A DNA stretch of 64,000 nt from Dechloromonas sp. TW-R-39-2 (GTDB taxonomy: Bacteria; Pseudomonadota; Gammaproteobacteria; Burkholderiales; Rhodocyclaceae): contig NZ_CP045202.1 in the NCBI RefSeq assembly GCF_016864195.1, positions 620,001 through 684,000 of the forward strand. The letters are read 5' to 3'. This document shows positions 1 to 7,092 of the stretch, in pieces; position 1 is the first letter of the stretch; the number at the start of each line of letters is the position of its first letter. The notes beneath the pieces are model-generated. The model worked only from the letters and a program-made list of their open reading frames with translations. It made no database searches and had not been told where the DNA came from. The translations under genes were made by a program, and so were the position numbers.

Positions 1-98
1 AGGCCAGGCTCTGAGCTGAGTCTCAGATAGGCGGGCAGACAATGCCCTATTTCAAGCGAAATCAGATGCTGCGCCCGTTTTGCCCGCCTCTCCTGGCC
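1..98. repeat. Nested inverted repeats at left edge
   Basis: AGGCCAGG at 1-8 faces CCTGGCC at 92-98, and AGGCGGGCA at 29-37 faces TGCCCGCCT at 81-89, so a long nested hairpin could form. No coding frame is evident. It could be a long-stem terminator for a gene left of the window, or the end of a mobile element; the left context is missing. Confidence 0.35.
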
Positions 99-169
99 GC
101 AAGTATTGGTGGCTAACCATTTGCAGATGACTAGTTAATCAGAGTTCATCCCTGGCGCATCATGATTCT

Positions 170-652
170 TCAGCCTTTGGCGGCTTTCCAACCCGTATGC
201 TGGAAATATTTTCCATATGCCTTCAGAGCTTCAAGTGCTTGCACCGCGCCATCGTGGCGCGACTTTGAAGTTTTTCCTCTCATGGTCTCGGCGCCTTCCA
301 TCAGGTCTGCAATAACCAAGTGAAGCATCGCATCAGCCTGGGGCTCGAGTTTGCAATTCTGAATTGCATAGGCCACCTTTTCACTGATTGTCGTCGCTAA
401 TGCTTGATAGTCGTCGTTGCCGTATTGATTCTTGTGAATCGCCGGTATTGCCTTCGCCATCGCTTGATTGATGTCGTTCATAGCCTGACGCAGCGGCTCA
501 TCAGTTGCCCATTTTTTTCCAACGTTAAGGTGGAGCTTTGTCGGTTCGACACTCCCATGGCTATGGTTGTGTGCGGCACTTTCAGCTGCGAGGATATTGG
601 GCGAAGCTCCAAGCGCAATGGCAGTCAGAACTACGGCGAATATGGTTTTCAT
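170..652 (-). CDS. Small periplasmic protein of unknown function
   Basis: A protein of 160 residues with a clear Sec signal peptide (MKTIFAVVLTAIALG, cleavage probably after LAA near residue 22), so periplasmic. The start at 652 is chosen because AGGAG lies 7 bases upstream; an in-frame ATG 45 bases further upstream would spoil the signal peptide. The mature part opens with a His-rich stretch (HNHSHG) followed by LHLNVGKKWATDEPLRQAM, then a mostly helical region with one Cys. The pattern resembles periplasmic proteins sometimes annotated DnrO, but I do not know a function. The His-rich start could bind metal; that is inference only. The nearest visible gene on the same strand is far away, so it is probably monocistronic. 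Confidence 0.75.
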   Translation of the reverse strand: MKTIFAVVLTAIALGASPNILAAESAAHNHSHGSVEPTKLHLNVGKKWATDEPLRQAMNDINQAMAKAIPAIHKNQYGNDDYQALATTISEKVAYAIQNCKLEPQADAMLHLVIADLMEGAETMRGKTSKSRHDGAVQALEALKAYGKYFQHTGWKAAKG

Positions 653-792
653 CGGGTCTCCTATTTCATGGGTGCAATACCCAACCAATATAGTCAACTA
701 ATCTTAACGCAAGCTTAAAGCCAAGACGGGTTTCCGTTGCTTGTTGAGTCCGCCTACCGAAGATATTTTCAGCCCAAGTTCAAGCATCCTTG

Positions 793-832
793 GCATAACC
801 CATATTGGTTATTCTTTCAATTTTTGTTATGC
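793..832. promoter_or_regulatory. Nested inverted repeats, possible LysR-type operator
   Basis: GCATAAC (793-799) faces GTTATGC (826-832), and inside it ATAACC (795-800) faces GGTTAT (807-812), giving an ATAAC-N8-GTTAT type site. Such T-N11-A dyads are typical of LysR-family binding sites. It lies about 80 bases before the remnant of a LysR gene, so it may be a surviving autoregulatory site. The rest of 653-900 shows no gene. Confidence 0.3.
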
Positions 833-900
833 ACTGAGCGATACTTAAGGAACTGATGTATCAGAGTTTATCGTGTAGGCGTTGCGGCGGGTATCAGCCT

Positions 901-1183
901 AACCAGTCATTCAAATGGGTGCTGATAAAGACAGGCGACCGTCCGCCCCTGGCCGATACCAGCGCCAGCCTGAGCGGAATATTGGCAGCGGTGGAGCTGG
1001 GTTCGGCATCACGATCCTGACCCGGCCGGTCTGCCGGGCAATCTGCAGATTTTGTCAGGCATGCCGGAACTGCCCAGCATAGGCCCGCTACTGCATCGGG
1101 CGGAAGCGGAGCCAAACGCTGTCGTCAAGCAACAGGAAACCATCATCCTGGGCAAACTCGCGCAACTGCTTCCTGCCCATTGA
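901..1183 (+). pseudogene. LysR-family regulator, decayed 3' remnant
   Basis: Only the last ~90 codons of a LysR-type regulator effector domain can be read, and only across frames. One frame gives SLSGILAAVELG; after a shift near 1003 the next gives FGITILTRP; after another near 1031 the last gives PGNLQILSGMPELPSIG then LLHRAEAEPNA and a stop at 1181. This matches the family's usual C-terminal pattern (SLSG..AAVEAGLG.T.L, then LP.LPSI..LLHR). At least two frameshifts and the missing N-terminal DNA-binding half mean it cannot make a functional regulator. The neighbour downstream is an unrelated AraC regulator. Confidence 0.65.
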
Positions 1184-1268
1184 AGATTCGCCGGTAGATA
1201 GAGCAATTGCGGTCAGGATTTGTCGGCGCGTCCCGCGCATAGTGTGCGCTGTGAACCGAGGATTAAAG

Positions 1269-2138
1269 ATGAGCAACACACAGGCTGAAAAATACGCAAG
1301 GCGCTTCGCGAAAGTGCTCGACCATATCGAGTCCAACCTGGGCGAAACGCTGAGCACGGAACTTCTGAGCCAGGTCGCCAATTTCTCCAAGTTTCACTTC
1401 CATCGGCAATTTGCCGAATACGTCGGTACCAGCGTTGGTCGTTACATCCAGTTGCTGCGTCTGCGGCAGGCCAGTTATCGGCTCGCTTTCAGTCGCCAGG
1501 ACAAAATCATCGACATCGCCCTGGACGCCGGCTTCGAAAACCCGGAATCGTTTACGCGCGCCTTCAGGAACACCTTCGGCCAGTCGCCCTCCGCATTCAG
1601 GCGGCAACCGGACTGGGAATCCTGGCATGACCGCTATCGCTTCCGTATCCCGGAAAGGAAACAAACCGTGCAAGTCGAGATCGTCGATTTTAAAACCACC
1701 CGTGTCGCCGTCATGGAGCATCGCGGCCCGACGGAAAGGGTCAATGACTCTGTCGGCCAATTCATTGACTGGCGAAAGGCGAGCGGTCTTTCGCCAAAGA
1801 ACAGCAGCCGGTCCTTCGGCATTGTCTACGACAACCCGGACACCTGCGAACCTGCAGACTTCCGGTTCGATATCTGCGGAGAAGTGCATGACGAGGTGCC
1901 GGCCAACCCGCAGGGCGTGATCACGAAATACATTCCCGGCGGCCGTTGCGCGCGGGTGCGGCATAACGGCTCCCACACTAGGATTGGCGAGAGTATCTAC
2001 CCGCTCTACCGCAACTGGTTACCGGAGAGTGGCGAGGAGCTGCGTGATTTTCCGCTCTATTTCCATTACCTCAACTTGATGCCGGAAACACCTGAGCATG
2101 AACTGGTGACCGATATCTACCTGCCTCTGAAGTCGTAG
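1269..2138 (+). CDS. AraC-family regulator with GyrI-like effector domain
   Basis: A 289-residue transcription regulator. Residues ~8-105 form an AraC-type double helix-turn-helix (HIESNLGETLSTELL, then FHFHRQFAEYVG and the second helix-turn-helix IIDIALDAGFENPESFTRAF ending in FGQSPSAFRR). Residues ~130-289 form a GyrI/SbmC-like effector-binding domain (VEIVDFKTTRVAVMEHRGP, ending TDIYLPLKS). The order HTH first, GyrI last is that of Rob/SbmC-like AraC regulators that bind small amphipathic molecules. The start at 1269 has GAGG 8 bases upstream. No obvious target gene lies next to it: a broken LysR gene precedes it and a methyltransferase remnant faces its end, so its natural partner may have been lost. 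Confidence 0.9.
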   Translation: MSNTQAEKYARRFAKVLDHIESNLGETLSTELLSQVANFSKFHFHRQFAEYVGTSVGRYIQLLRLRQASYRLAFSRQDKIIDIALDAGFENPESFTRAFRNTFGQSPSAFRRQPDWESWHDRYRFRIPERKQTVQVEIVDFKTTRVAVMEHRGPTERVNDSVGQFIDWRKASGLSPKNSSRSFGIVYDNPDTCEPADFRFDICGEVHDEVPANPQGVITKYIPGGRCARVRHNGSHTRIGESIYPLYRNWLPESGEELRDFPLYFHYLNLMPETPEHELVTDIYLPLKS

Positions 2139-2208
2139 ATCCATGGCAGCTTCCGCGAAACGGGCGTGCAACGAGACGTCATGCCAATTTCTGGAAGCTG
2201 CCGATTGT

Positions 2209-2433
2209 TCAGGTAGAGCGCAGGACCAGAATGCTGCCGAGCGAGCGCAGCCCAACGACTTCTTCGAGCGCCAGCCCGCCGGCCTGAATGAGCGATTTCC
2301 ATTCACTGAGCGTCCGTTCTCGCCCGCGGCACCCGACGAACATCTGCATGTCGAATGATGCGCTGGCGACATCAGCGCCGGTTTCCGGTACGACCATTTC
2401 CAGCACTGCCGCGCGGGCGCCACTGTCGCCCAT
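2209..2433 (-). pseudogene. SAM-dependent O-methyltransferase, 3' remnant
   Basis: A 74-codon frame ends with features of the C-terminus of family-2 O-methyltransferases: VLEMVVPETG, FDMQMFVGCRGRERT, then SEWKSLIQAGGL and a final hydrophobic strand. The SAM-binding core is absent. The remnant begins only 7 bases after the stop codon of the recombinase gene upstream on the same strand, so the N-terminal two thirds seem to have been removed when the recombinase arrived or by a later deletion. The ATG at 2433 makes it technically open, but a protein lacking the catalytic domain is not expected to work. Confidence 0.65.
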
Positions 2434-2440
2434 GGCGGCG

Positions 2441-3316
2441 CTACGCCGTGTTCAGCCGCTCCAACGGACTGACGACCTCGCGCAGGATGTCGGTGGCGAC
2501 CTGAGCATACAGGGCTGTCGTTTCCAGTTTCTTGTGGCCGAGCAGTACCTGGATCAAGCGGATGTCGACCTTCTGCTCGAGCAGGTGGGTGGCGAAAGCA
2601 TGGCGCAGGGAGTGCATCGAAATGCGCTTGTCGATGCCGGCCTCGTCGGCGGCTGCATGGATGGCTCGGTTGAGTTGGCGAGTGCTGAGGTGGTCCACCG
2701 GGTCCAGGCCCGGAAATAGCCAGCCACCGTCCAACATCTTGCCTTGGGCACGGGCGACCCGCCACCAGACGCGTAACCGTTCGAGGAGCACCGGTGATAG
2801 CAAGGCGTAGCGATCCTTCTGTCCTTTGCCTTGCTCGACCCGCAGGGTCATGCGCTGGCTGTCAATGTCACTGACCTTCAGGTGGACCACTTCATTGACC
2901 CGTAACCCGGTCGCATAGGCCAGGGCCAGGGCGGTTTGGTGTTTCAGGTTGCCGGCGGCGGCAATCAAGCGTTTTACCTCGTCGGGACTCAAGATGTCCG
3001 GTAGCTTGCGCGGCAGATGGACCGGTTTCATCTTGGCCATCGCCTCCGGGCGGTCCAGGGTGACGCCGAAGAAGAACTTCAACCCGCGGATCGCAGCGTT
3101 CAGCGACGCCGGCGACGTTCCATGGTCGACCAGATGCAACTGGTAATTCTGTAGTTCCTCAACACTGGCCGTTTCGGGGGATCGACGGAGGTACTTGGCA
3201 AATTGCCGGACTGCGCGAACGTACTGGTATTGCGTCTTCTCGCCAAATTTCCGCATCCGCATGTCCTCGATCATGCGCTGGCGTAACGGGCTGATACTCG
3301 GATTCCGGGTTTCCAT
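2441..3316 (-). CDS. Tyrosine recombinase of the IS91-associated type
   Basis: A full-length 291-residue site-specific recombinase. The N-terminal SAM-like core-binding domain (~10-90: LRQRMIEDMRMRKFGEKTQYQYVRAV) is followed by the catalytic domain with all expected residues: Arg139 (ATGLR), Lys164 (GKGQKDR), His235 and Arg238 (HSLRHAFATH), His261 (LLGHKKLET) and nucleophile Tyr270. The LRQRMIEDM opening and the SPLERL ending resemble recombinases commonly found beside IS91-family transposases and on composite elements; it lacks the extra insertion of integron IntI. AGGAG lies 6 bases before the ATG. No transposase, attachment array or cassette is visible nearby, so it stands alone. It abuts the methyltransferase remnant, suggesting it arrived by insertion. 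Confidence 0.9.
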   Translation of the reverse strand: METRNPSISPLRQRMIEDMRMRKFGEKTQYQYVRAVRQFAKYLRRSPETASVEELQNYQLHLVDHGTSPASLNAAIRGLKFFFGVTLDRPEAMAKMKPVHLPRKLPDILSPDEVKRLIAAAGNLKHQTALALAYATGLRVNEVVHLKVSDIDSQRMTLRVEQGKGQKDRYALLSPVLLERLRVWWRVARAQGKMLDGGWLFPGLDPVDHLSTRQLNRAIHAAADEAGIDKRISMHSLRHAFATHLLEQKVDIRLIQVLLGHKKLETTALYAQVATDILREVVSPLERLNTA

Positions 3317-3481
3317 GGCTGGCTCCTGTCAGAACGAGGCGGAAATGCCTCATTTCCAACATCGGCAATTGCCAGCACGATACAAACCTCTTGCCTGCCA
3401 GAGCTGCGTGCTACGGTTGAGCATGGACCCTACCGCGCGAGCGGTTTAGTCCTTGGCCGATAATCGGACTGCCAAATGAAC

Positions 3482-3510
3482 CAGGAGGGAATTATTTTCC
3501 CTCCTGTTTT
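3482..3510 (+). terminator. Hairpin with 10-bp stem and T tract
   Basis: CAGGAGGGAA (3482-3491) pairs with TTCCCTCCTG (3497-3506) around a 5-base loop, followed by TTTT. It has the form of an intrinsic terminator reading rightwards, though no rightward gene ends here. It also lies just beyond the end of the leftward 46-codon ORF. Confidence 0.5.
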
Positions 3511-3534
3511 GATTAGCGGAGGATCAACGGCAGA

Positions 3535-3675
3535 TCAGGTATCCAGCGAGTAGGCAGATACGGAAGGCTGCTTGGATGATGTCGGTAGTGACTCCATGTT
3601 ATGAGTGTCGAGAGCACTCATGGTGGGGTTGATCGGATCGATAGGAGTAGGGATAGGTTGATTAATGATTGTCAT
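3535..3675 (-). CDS. Possible 46-residue proline-rich small protein
   Basis: A small ORF reading MTIINQPIPTPIDPINP and ending in SVSAYSLDT, in DNA much more AT-rich than its surroundings. There is no good Shine-Dalgarno sequence, only an AT-rich run (TATATTTACC) before the ATG and a GATTAATTAATC palindrome at 3698-3709 that could be an operator. No family is recognised. The Pro/Thr/Ser-rich composition suggests a disordered peptide; a secreted or modified peptide precursor is possible but unsupported. It may equally be a chance frame. Confidence 0.25.
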   Translation of the reverse strand: MTIINQPIPTPIDPINPTMSALDTHNMESLPTSSKQPSVSAYSLDT

Positions 3676-3932
3676 GGTAAATATATAAATAAATATTGAT
3701 TAATTAATCTAATAAGAAATGCGCGCCTAAATATGAGGCGATCGAAACACTCGGGAAGCAATCGATGGTCAAGATCGGTCTTCCCTTGTGCCGATGGTTT
3801 TTATGTCCGGCTACACCTCATAGTTATCGGTGTTAGCGGTAAAAAAATACCGAGAGCGCATGGCGGGATCTCGTTGCATGGAACCACTTGTCAGTGATGC
3901 TGCTCAAAGCACTCTGAATGGTGTTTGTAAAA

Positions 3933-3950
3933 GTGCTACCATTGGTGCTA
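3933..3950 (+). promoter_or_regulatory. Direct repeat upstream of the toxin-antitoxin pair
   Basis: GTGCTA occurs at 3933-3938 and 3945-3950, 12 bases apart, and AGCACT at 3908-3913 is its inverted copy. Repeats at this place, 20-60 bases before the antitoxin start, fit an autorepression operator of the antitoxin. The exact promoter is not clear. Confidence 0.3.
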
Positions 3951-3969
3951 ACTAGAGTAGGAGGCAGAT

Positions 3970-4218
3970 ATGGCCCACCAAATATTGTCTGAAACGGCAG
4001 CAAGCATTTCCGAGCTAAAACGCAACCCTATGGGTACGGTTGCAGCGGGAGAAGGCTTCCCAGTGGCGATCCTGAATAGGAATGAGCCAGCTTTCTATTG
4101 CATTCCGGCTCGCGCATTCGAGAGCTTGATGGATCGCCTGGAAGATTTGGAATTGAATGCTATTGCGGATGCTCGTGCAGGCCAGAAGCGAGTGAAGGTC
4201 AAACTCGATGAGCTATGA
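3970..4218 (+). CDS. Antitoxin of Phd/YefM (RelB/StbD) type
   Basis: An 82-residue antitoxin. The N-terminal half (SETAASISELKRNPM, then VAILNRNEPAFYCIPARAFESLMD) is the Phd/YefM-type DNA-binding fold seen in YafN/StbD antitoxins; the C-terminal tail (ELNAIADARAGQKRVKVKLDEL) would wrap the toxin. AGGAGG lies 6 bases before the ATG. Its end overlaps the toxin start by 11 bases, the usual coupled arrangement. By family behaviour it should bind the repeats just upstream and repress both genes, more strongly with the toxin bound. Confidence 0.9.
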   Translation: MAHQILSETAASISELKRNPMGTVAAGEGFPVAILNRNEPAFYCIPARAFESLMDRLEDLELNAIADARAGQKRVKVKLDEL

Positions 4219-4468
4219 GCTTGAGTTTCTTGAAGAGGCTTTGTCCGAATGGCAGCGTCTGGATGGCTCGATCAAGGCTCAGTTCAAGAAAAAGCTGGCT
4301 GAGCGCTTAGTTGAGCCACGGCTACCCTCCGCCAAGTTGTCGGGGCACCCTGATCGCTACAAAATCAAGCTGCGCAGTATCGGCTACCGGCTCGTCTACG
4401 AAGTGCTGGATGGTCGATTGGTCGTGCTGGTCGTCGCCGTAGGCAAGCGCGACAAAAATGCAGTCTAA
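4208..4468 (+). CDS. RelE/StbE-type toxin (ribosome-dependent mRNA interferase)
   Basis: An 86-residue toxin of the RelE/ParE fold: YELEFLEEALSEWQRLD at the start, then FKKKLAERLVEPRLPSAKL, the basic strand DRYKIKLRSIGYRLVYEV and a C-terminal VAVGKRDKN. RelE family members cut mRNA in the ribosomal A site, using Lys/Arg residues such as those in the KLAERL helix, RSIGYRL and GKRDK. It overlaps the antitoxin gene by 11 bases. The pair lies in an accessory region between a recombinase and element genes, so it probably helps to stabilise the island. Confidence 0.9.
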   Translation: MSYELEFLEEALSEWQRLDGSIKAQFKKKLAERLVEPRLPSAKLSGHPDRYKIKLRSIGYRLVYEVLDGRLVVLVVAVGKRDKNAV

Positions 4469-4511
4469 AAGGCCGCCGAGGGGCGTTGACTCCCCTTGAA
4501 TATCCGAAGCC

Positions 4512-4535
4512 AAAAAAGCCGGATCATGTCCGGCT
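4512..4535 (-). terminator. Intrinsic terminator, leftward
   Basis: AGCCGGA (4517-4523) and TCCGGCT (4529-4535) form a 7-bp stem; read leftwards it is followed by a run of T (the A run at 4512-4517 on the given strand). It could end leakage from the leftward element genes and protect the convergent toxin-antitoxin operon. Confidence 0.6.
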
Positions 4536-4764
4536 GGGTGTGAGATTAGATCGCCTTTGCGTCAATGAATGTGGTGTTCGTGGCAATCTGGGATGTGCTC
4601 TATAGTGGGTAGCGGAGAGTCTGAGGCTGATACCGCCACCATTAACGTTTGGGTCTGACAGGGTATGGGGGGCTGTTCAGCCATGCTTCCAGGAGCGTAG
4701 CATTGGCTTGATTTTGTGGGCTGGAGTTGGCGAAAACAGGCCAATTTTTTTAAGCAATACATAA
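4536..4764. other. Gene-free stretch between two leftward terminators
   Basis: The interval from the toxin gene stop (4468) to the DUF3987 gene end (4822) is about 350 bases. Apart from two leftward terminators I see nothing firm. A leftward open frame here starts inside the end of the DUF3987 gene and runs through the terminator hairpin, so it is unlikely to be a gene. Confidence 0.4.
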
Positions 4765-4807
4765 AAACCCCTGCTATTCCCAAAAAAAGCAGGAAATAGC
4801 AGGGTTT
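4765..4807 (-). terminator. Terminator of the DUF3987 gene
   Basis: AAAACCCCTGCTATT near 4765-4779 pairs with AAATAGCAGGGTTTT at 4794-4808 with one extra C. Read leftwards it forms a long stem ending in GGGGTTTTT, 15 bases past the stop codon of the DUF3987 gene. Confidence 0.7.
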
Positions 4808-4821
4808 TGCGAGTCTCTCTC

Positions 4822-6363
4822 TTAATATTTGGGCTGAGAACAAAGAAGTTGAACCTGGCCTGGCGTGAAATACTGCTGGTTCAGGAAGATGAAGGCACCT
4901 TTTTCTCCGTCGATCTTGCCTTCACAGGCGTAGCCCATCGACCACAACAGGCGCAGTGCAGTATTGAGGCGCATGATGTTGCGAAGCGGATTCGGACCGT
5001 ATTGCCGAACATCATTTTTCTTGATTTCAAATTTCCCACCCGTTCGAAGATGGTTGGCGAACCAATACAGCAATCGATTAGCATCTTGCTGCTCTTCAGG
5101 TAGTTCGACGGGTTTCGCAAAAAACCTTACAAACTCGTGGGTGTACCACTGGCAAATCGAGATTGCGCGTTCAAGCGTCGAGAGTGGAATCGTGTCCTCT
5201 GCGCCTTCAAAAAAATGAAGCAGCGCGGCTACGCGAGCAATTTTGTCGGCCAGCTTTGCACCGAAGTCCTTGTCATTCTCAAGTAGTCCGCCAGGACGCA
5301 TGTCGACCTGAATATTGTCGAACGCGGCTTCCCAGCGAGCCTGTGCCTCGTTCGAAAAACTCAGTTCGATTTTCGGCCGCATCTCAGTTGGGTCATCCCC
5401 TATATGGCTCTTCAAAATGGCGATGCAACGGCCATAAAACTCGTTCAGTACTTCGTCTGAGGCGGATTTGGAATAAACGACGGAGCGATATCCAGCAGTT
5501 GGAGCCGGTGCAATGATGAAACTGCGCCCCGTAAAACCGATACCGTCTGCCATTGCGCCTTTGCCGTTTAAAAAAGCTGCAAACGGCTCTGGCTGGGAGA
5601 GTAGTAGGAGAGTTAGGCAAGGGTCTCGCGCGATCAATTCGCCCTCGATACTGCGATCGGAAATGAGATCTGATCCGTCGTAGGCTTTGCACAGTGTGGC
5701 CATATCCGACATCCCACGGCTTCTAAAGACACGATCAGCATCATCAGAAATCAGACTGGTTGTCGGAAAGCATTCACTCAGGTTCTTGTGCAATGCTTCT
5801 GTACTCATTTTTTCGTGGATCAGTTTGAAGCGTTTCGGCTTTTGGGGCTTCCGCAATGCATGAGCCTGAAGCTGCGCTTGTTCTGCCTCGATCGGCTCGA
5901 AGGCAGCCGATTTTTTCTTGATGGCACTCAAAATGCCTTTACCTTCGGCACGCCAGGCACAAATGGCGGCATCGAATTGCTGCATCTGAACTGCATGGAC
6001 TTCGGATTGCTCTTCGACGAATTTCTCAACGCCATTAAGCAGTCGCTTAACGATTGAGGTCTTCAGCTCGCCGGGGGGAAGAATGCCAATGAACCATAGG
6101 CTTACTGGGGAAACTAATTGATGGCGCTTTTTGATACGGATGCGGCCTTGGCACACCAAGGTGATCACGGCGATCAACGCGCTAGCGATTGCCGATATGG
6201 ATGCGCCGGTTTCATTGTGTATTTCAAAAATCAGGGCTTCAAGTTTTGGGCCGAGTTGTTGAGTTGGGAATACTGCATGTTCGAACTGACTTGCACCATA
6301 TCCAGATGATTGCGTGAGAGGTGCCAGCGATGCGCTGAGCGGTTGAGAAAAGCTTGGATACAT
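4822..6363 (-). CDS. DUF3987 (YfjI-like) mobile-element protein
   Basis: A 513-residue protein of the DUF3987 family, common in integrative elements and prophages and thought from its fold to be a P-loop ATPase/primase-helicase-like protein. Visible parts: SAIASALIAVITLVCQGRIRI near 56-76, a P-loop-like GILPPGELKTS at 93-103 where most relatives have a Gly-Lys-Ser motif, a charged helical segment at ~105-180, and LISDDADRVFRSRG then LTLLLLSQPEPF typical of the family's core. Start at 6363 has GAGG 7 bases upstream. An AlpA-like regulator lies 164 bases upstream on the same strand, a pairing frequent in such elements. The degenerate P-loop may mean reduced ATP binding. Its own integrase gene is not visible. 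Confidence 0.8.
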   Translation of the reverse strand: MYPSFSQPLSASLAPLTQSSGYGASQFEHAVFPTQQLGPKLEALIFEIHNETGASISAIASALIAVITLVCQGRIRIKKRHQLVSPVSLWFIGILPPGELKTSIVKRLLNGVEKFVEEQSEVHAVQMQQFDAAICAWRAEGKGILSAIKKKSAAFEPIEAEQAQLQAHALRKPQKPKRFKLIHEKMSTEALHKNLSECFPTTSLISDDADRVFRSRGMSDMATLCKAYDGSDLISDRSIEGELIARDPCLTLLLLSQPEPFAAFLNGKGAMADGIGFTGRSFIIAPAPTAGYRSVVYSKSASDEVLNEFYGRCIAILKSHIGDDPTEMRPKIELSFSNEAQARWEAAFDNIQVDMRPGGLLENDKDFGAKLADKIARVAALLHFFEGAEDTIPLSTLERAISICQWYTHEFVRFFAKPVELPEEQQDANRLLYWFANHLRTGGKFEIKKNDVRQYGPNPLRNIMRLNTALRLLWSMGYACEGKIDGEKGAFIFLNQQYFTPGQVQLLCSQPKY

Positions 6364-6527
6364 ATATGGACCTCAAATTGAATGCGATTGGAGAGCGTGT
6401 GCACTCGTGCAACGCTTTCTGTGATGTATTGATCCAATTGAGACGGGGCCCTCGTCTCCGATTGGGGTTGCTTCCGAATTGCTACTCTTGCTTTCTCCTT
6501 TGTTGTGATTGAACAACGTGCTATTTT

Positions 6528-6737
6528 TTAGATTGCATCTCCTTTCAGGGCTTGTCTGAGTTCGCCTACATTCCAGCGAGTGTGTGAGCCAAAGCGACGC
6601 GGCTCTGGAATTTCTTTGCGGCGCAGCCTGGCCCATATTGTCGGGACCTTGCAGCCGAAAAGACCTGCGACAATCTCGACACTGACGTTGGCGGCATCTG
6701 GCAGTTGATCGAAATTGGAAAGATCGGGATGGACCAT
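6528..6737 (-). CDS. AlpA-like helix-turn-helix regulator/excisionase
   Basis: A 69-residue protein with an excisionase-like winged helix: VSVEIVAGLFGCKVPTIWARLRR then EIPEPRRFGSHTRWNVGELRQAL, the pattern of AlpA/MerR-like small DNA-binding proteins that prophages and integrative elements use to control excision. It would act on promoters or attachment sites of its element. A GGGG sequence lies 5 bases before the ATG. It is first in the leftward unit ending with the DUF3987 gene. Normally an integrase gene sits beside it; here the upstream 350 bases hold none. Confidence 0.85.
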   Translation of the reverse strand: MVHPDLSNFDQLPDAANVSVEIVAGLFGCKVPTIWARLRRKEIPEPRRFGSHTRWNVGELRQALKGDAI

Positions 6738-7092
6738 GTTTATCCCCGTTGTTCCTTGGTTGTTTATCGTGAGGAGGATTTTCCTCTCGCTGAAGTTAGA
6801 ATTCAGGGGGAGATTTCAGGGGTTAAAACATGCCTTGAATTGAGCACTGATTTCGGCTAACAGTGTGAGTGTTCTTGGACTCATGTGTATTGCGCCGATA
6901 TAAACCGCAGCTTGTTTGCAGGCAATTGAGCCTTGTGAGGGTACTCTCCCGTTTTTGGTAGCTAGATGGGTAGCTGGTCGCATGATCGACCCATTGATTT
7001 TTACGCAATCAATTGAATTTAAACGTTAAAGTGTAAAAAAATCAGAGCAATACGACATTGTTTTGATGTAATGCTTTTTCAGGAGCCCATCC
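6738..7092. other. Gene-free stretch at the island edge
   Basis: No convincing gene on either strand. It must hold the leftward promoter of the AlpA-like gene and the rightward one of the hydrolase gene, and is AT-rich near 7000-7060. It is the likely right boundary of the accessory region, but I found no convincing attachment-site direct repeat. Confidence 0.4.

Noticed and set aside
2143..2719. Rightward frames overlapping the methyltransferase remnant and recombinase
   Set aside because: Shadows of the leftward genes, whose motifs are clear.
3195..3449. Rightward frame with a C-x2-C (CQSC) near 3400 upstream of the recombinase
   Set aside because: Considered as an IS91 transposase zinc-finger start, but it runs antisense through the recombinase start and ends without further similarity.
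4562..4843. Leftward 93-codon frame after the DUF3987 gene
   Set aside because: It starts inside the DUF3987 gene and crosses the strong terminator hairpin at 4765-4807, with no ribosome site.
6823..7008. Leftward 61-codon frame in the island edge
   Set aside because: No ribosome site, odd composition, no recognisable domain; probably chance.
3505..7068. TGTTTTGAT near 3505 and near 7059 as possible attachment repeats
   Set aside because: Nine bases of low-complexity sequence over 3.5 kb is expected by chance, and the ends do not match gene boundaries well.
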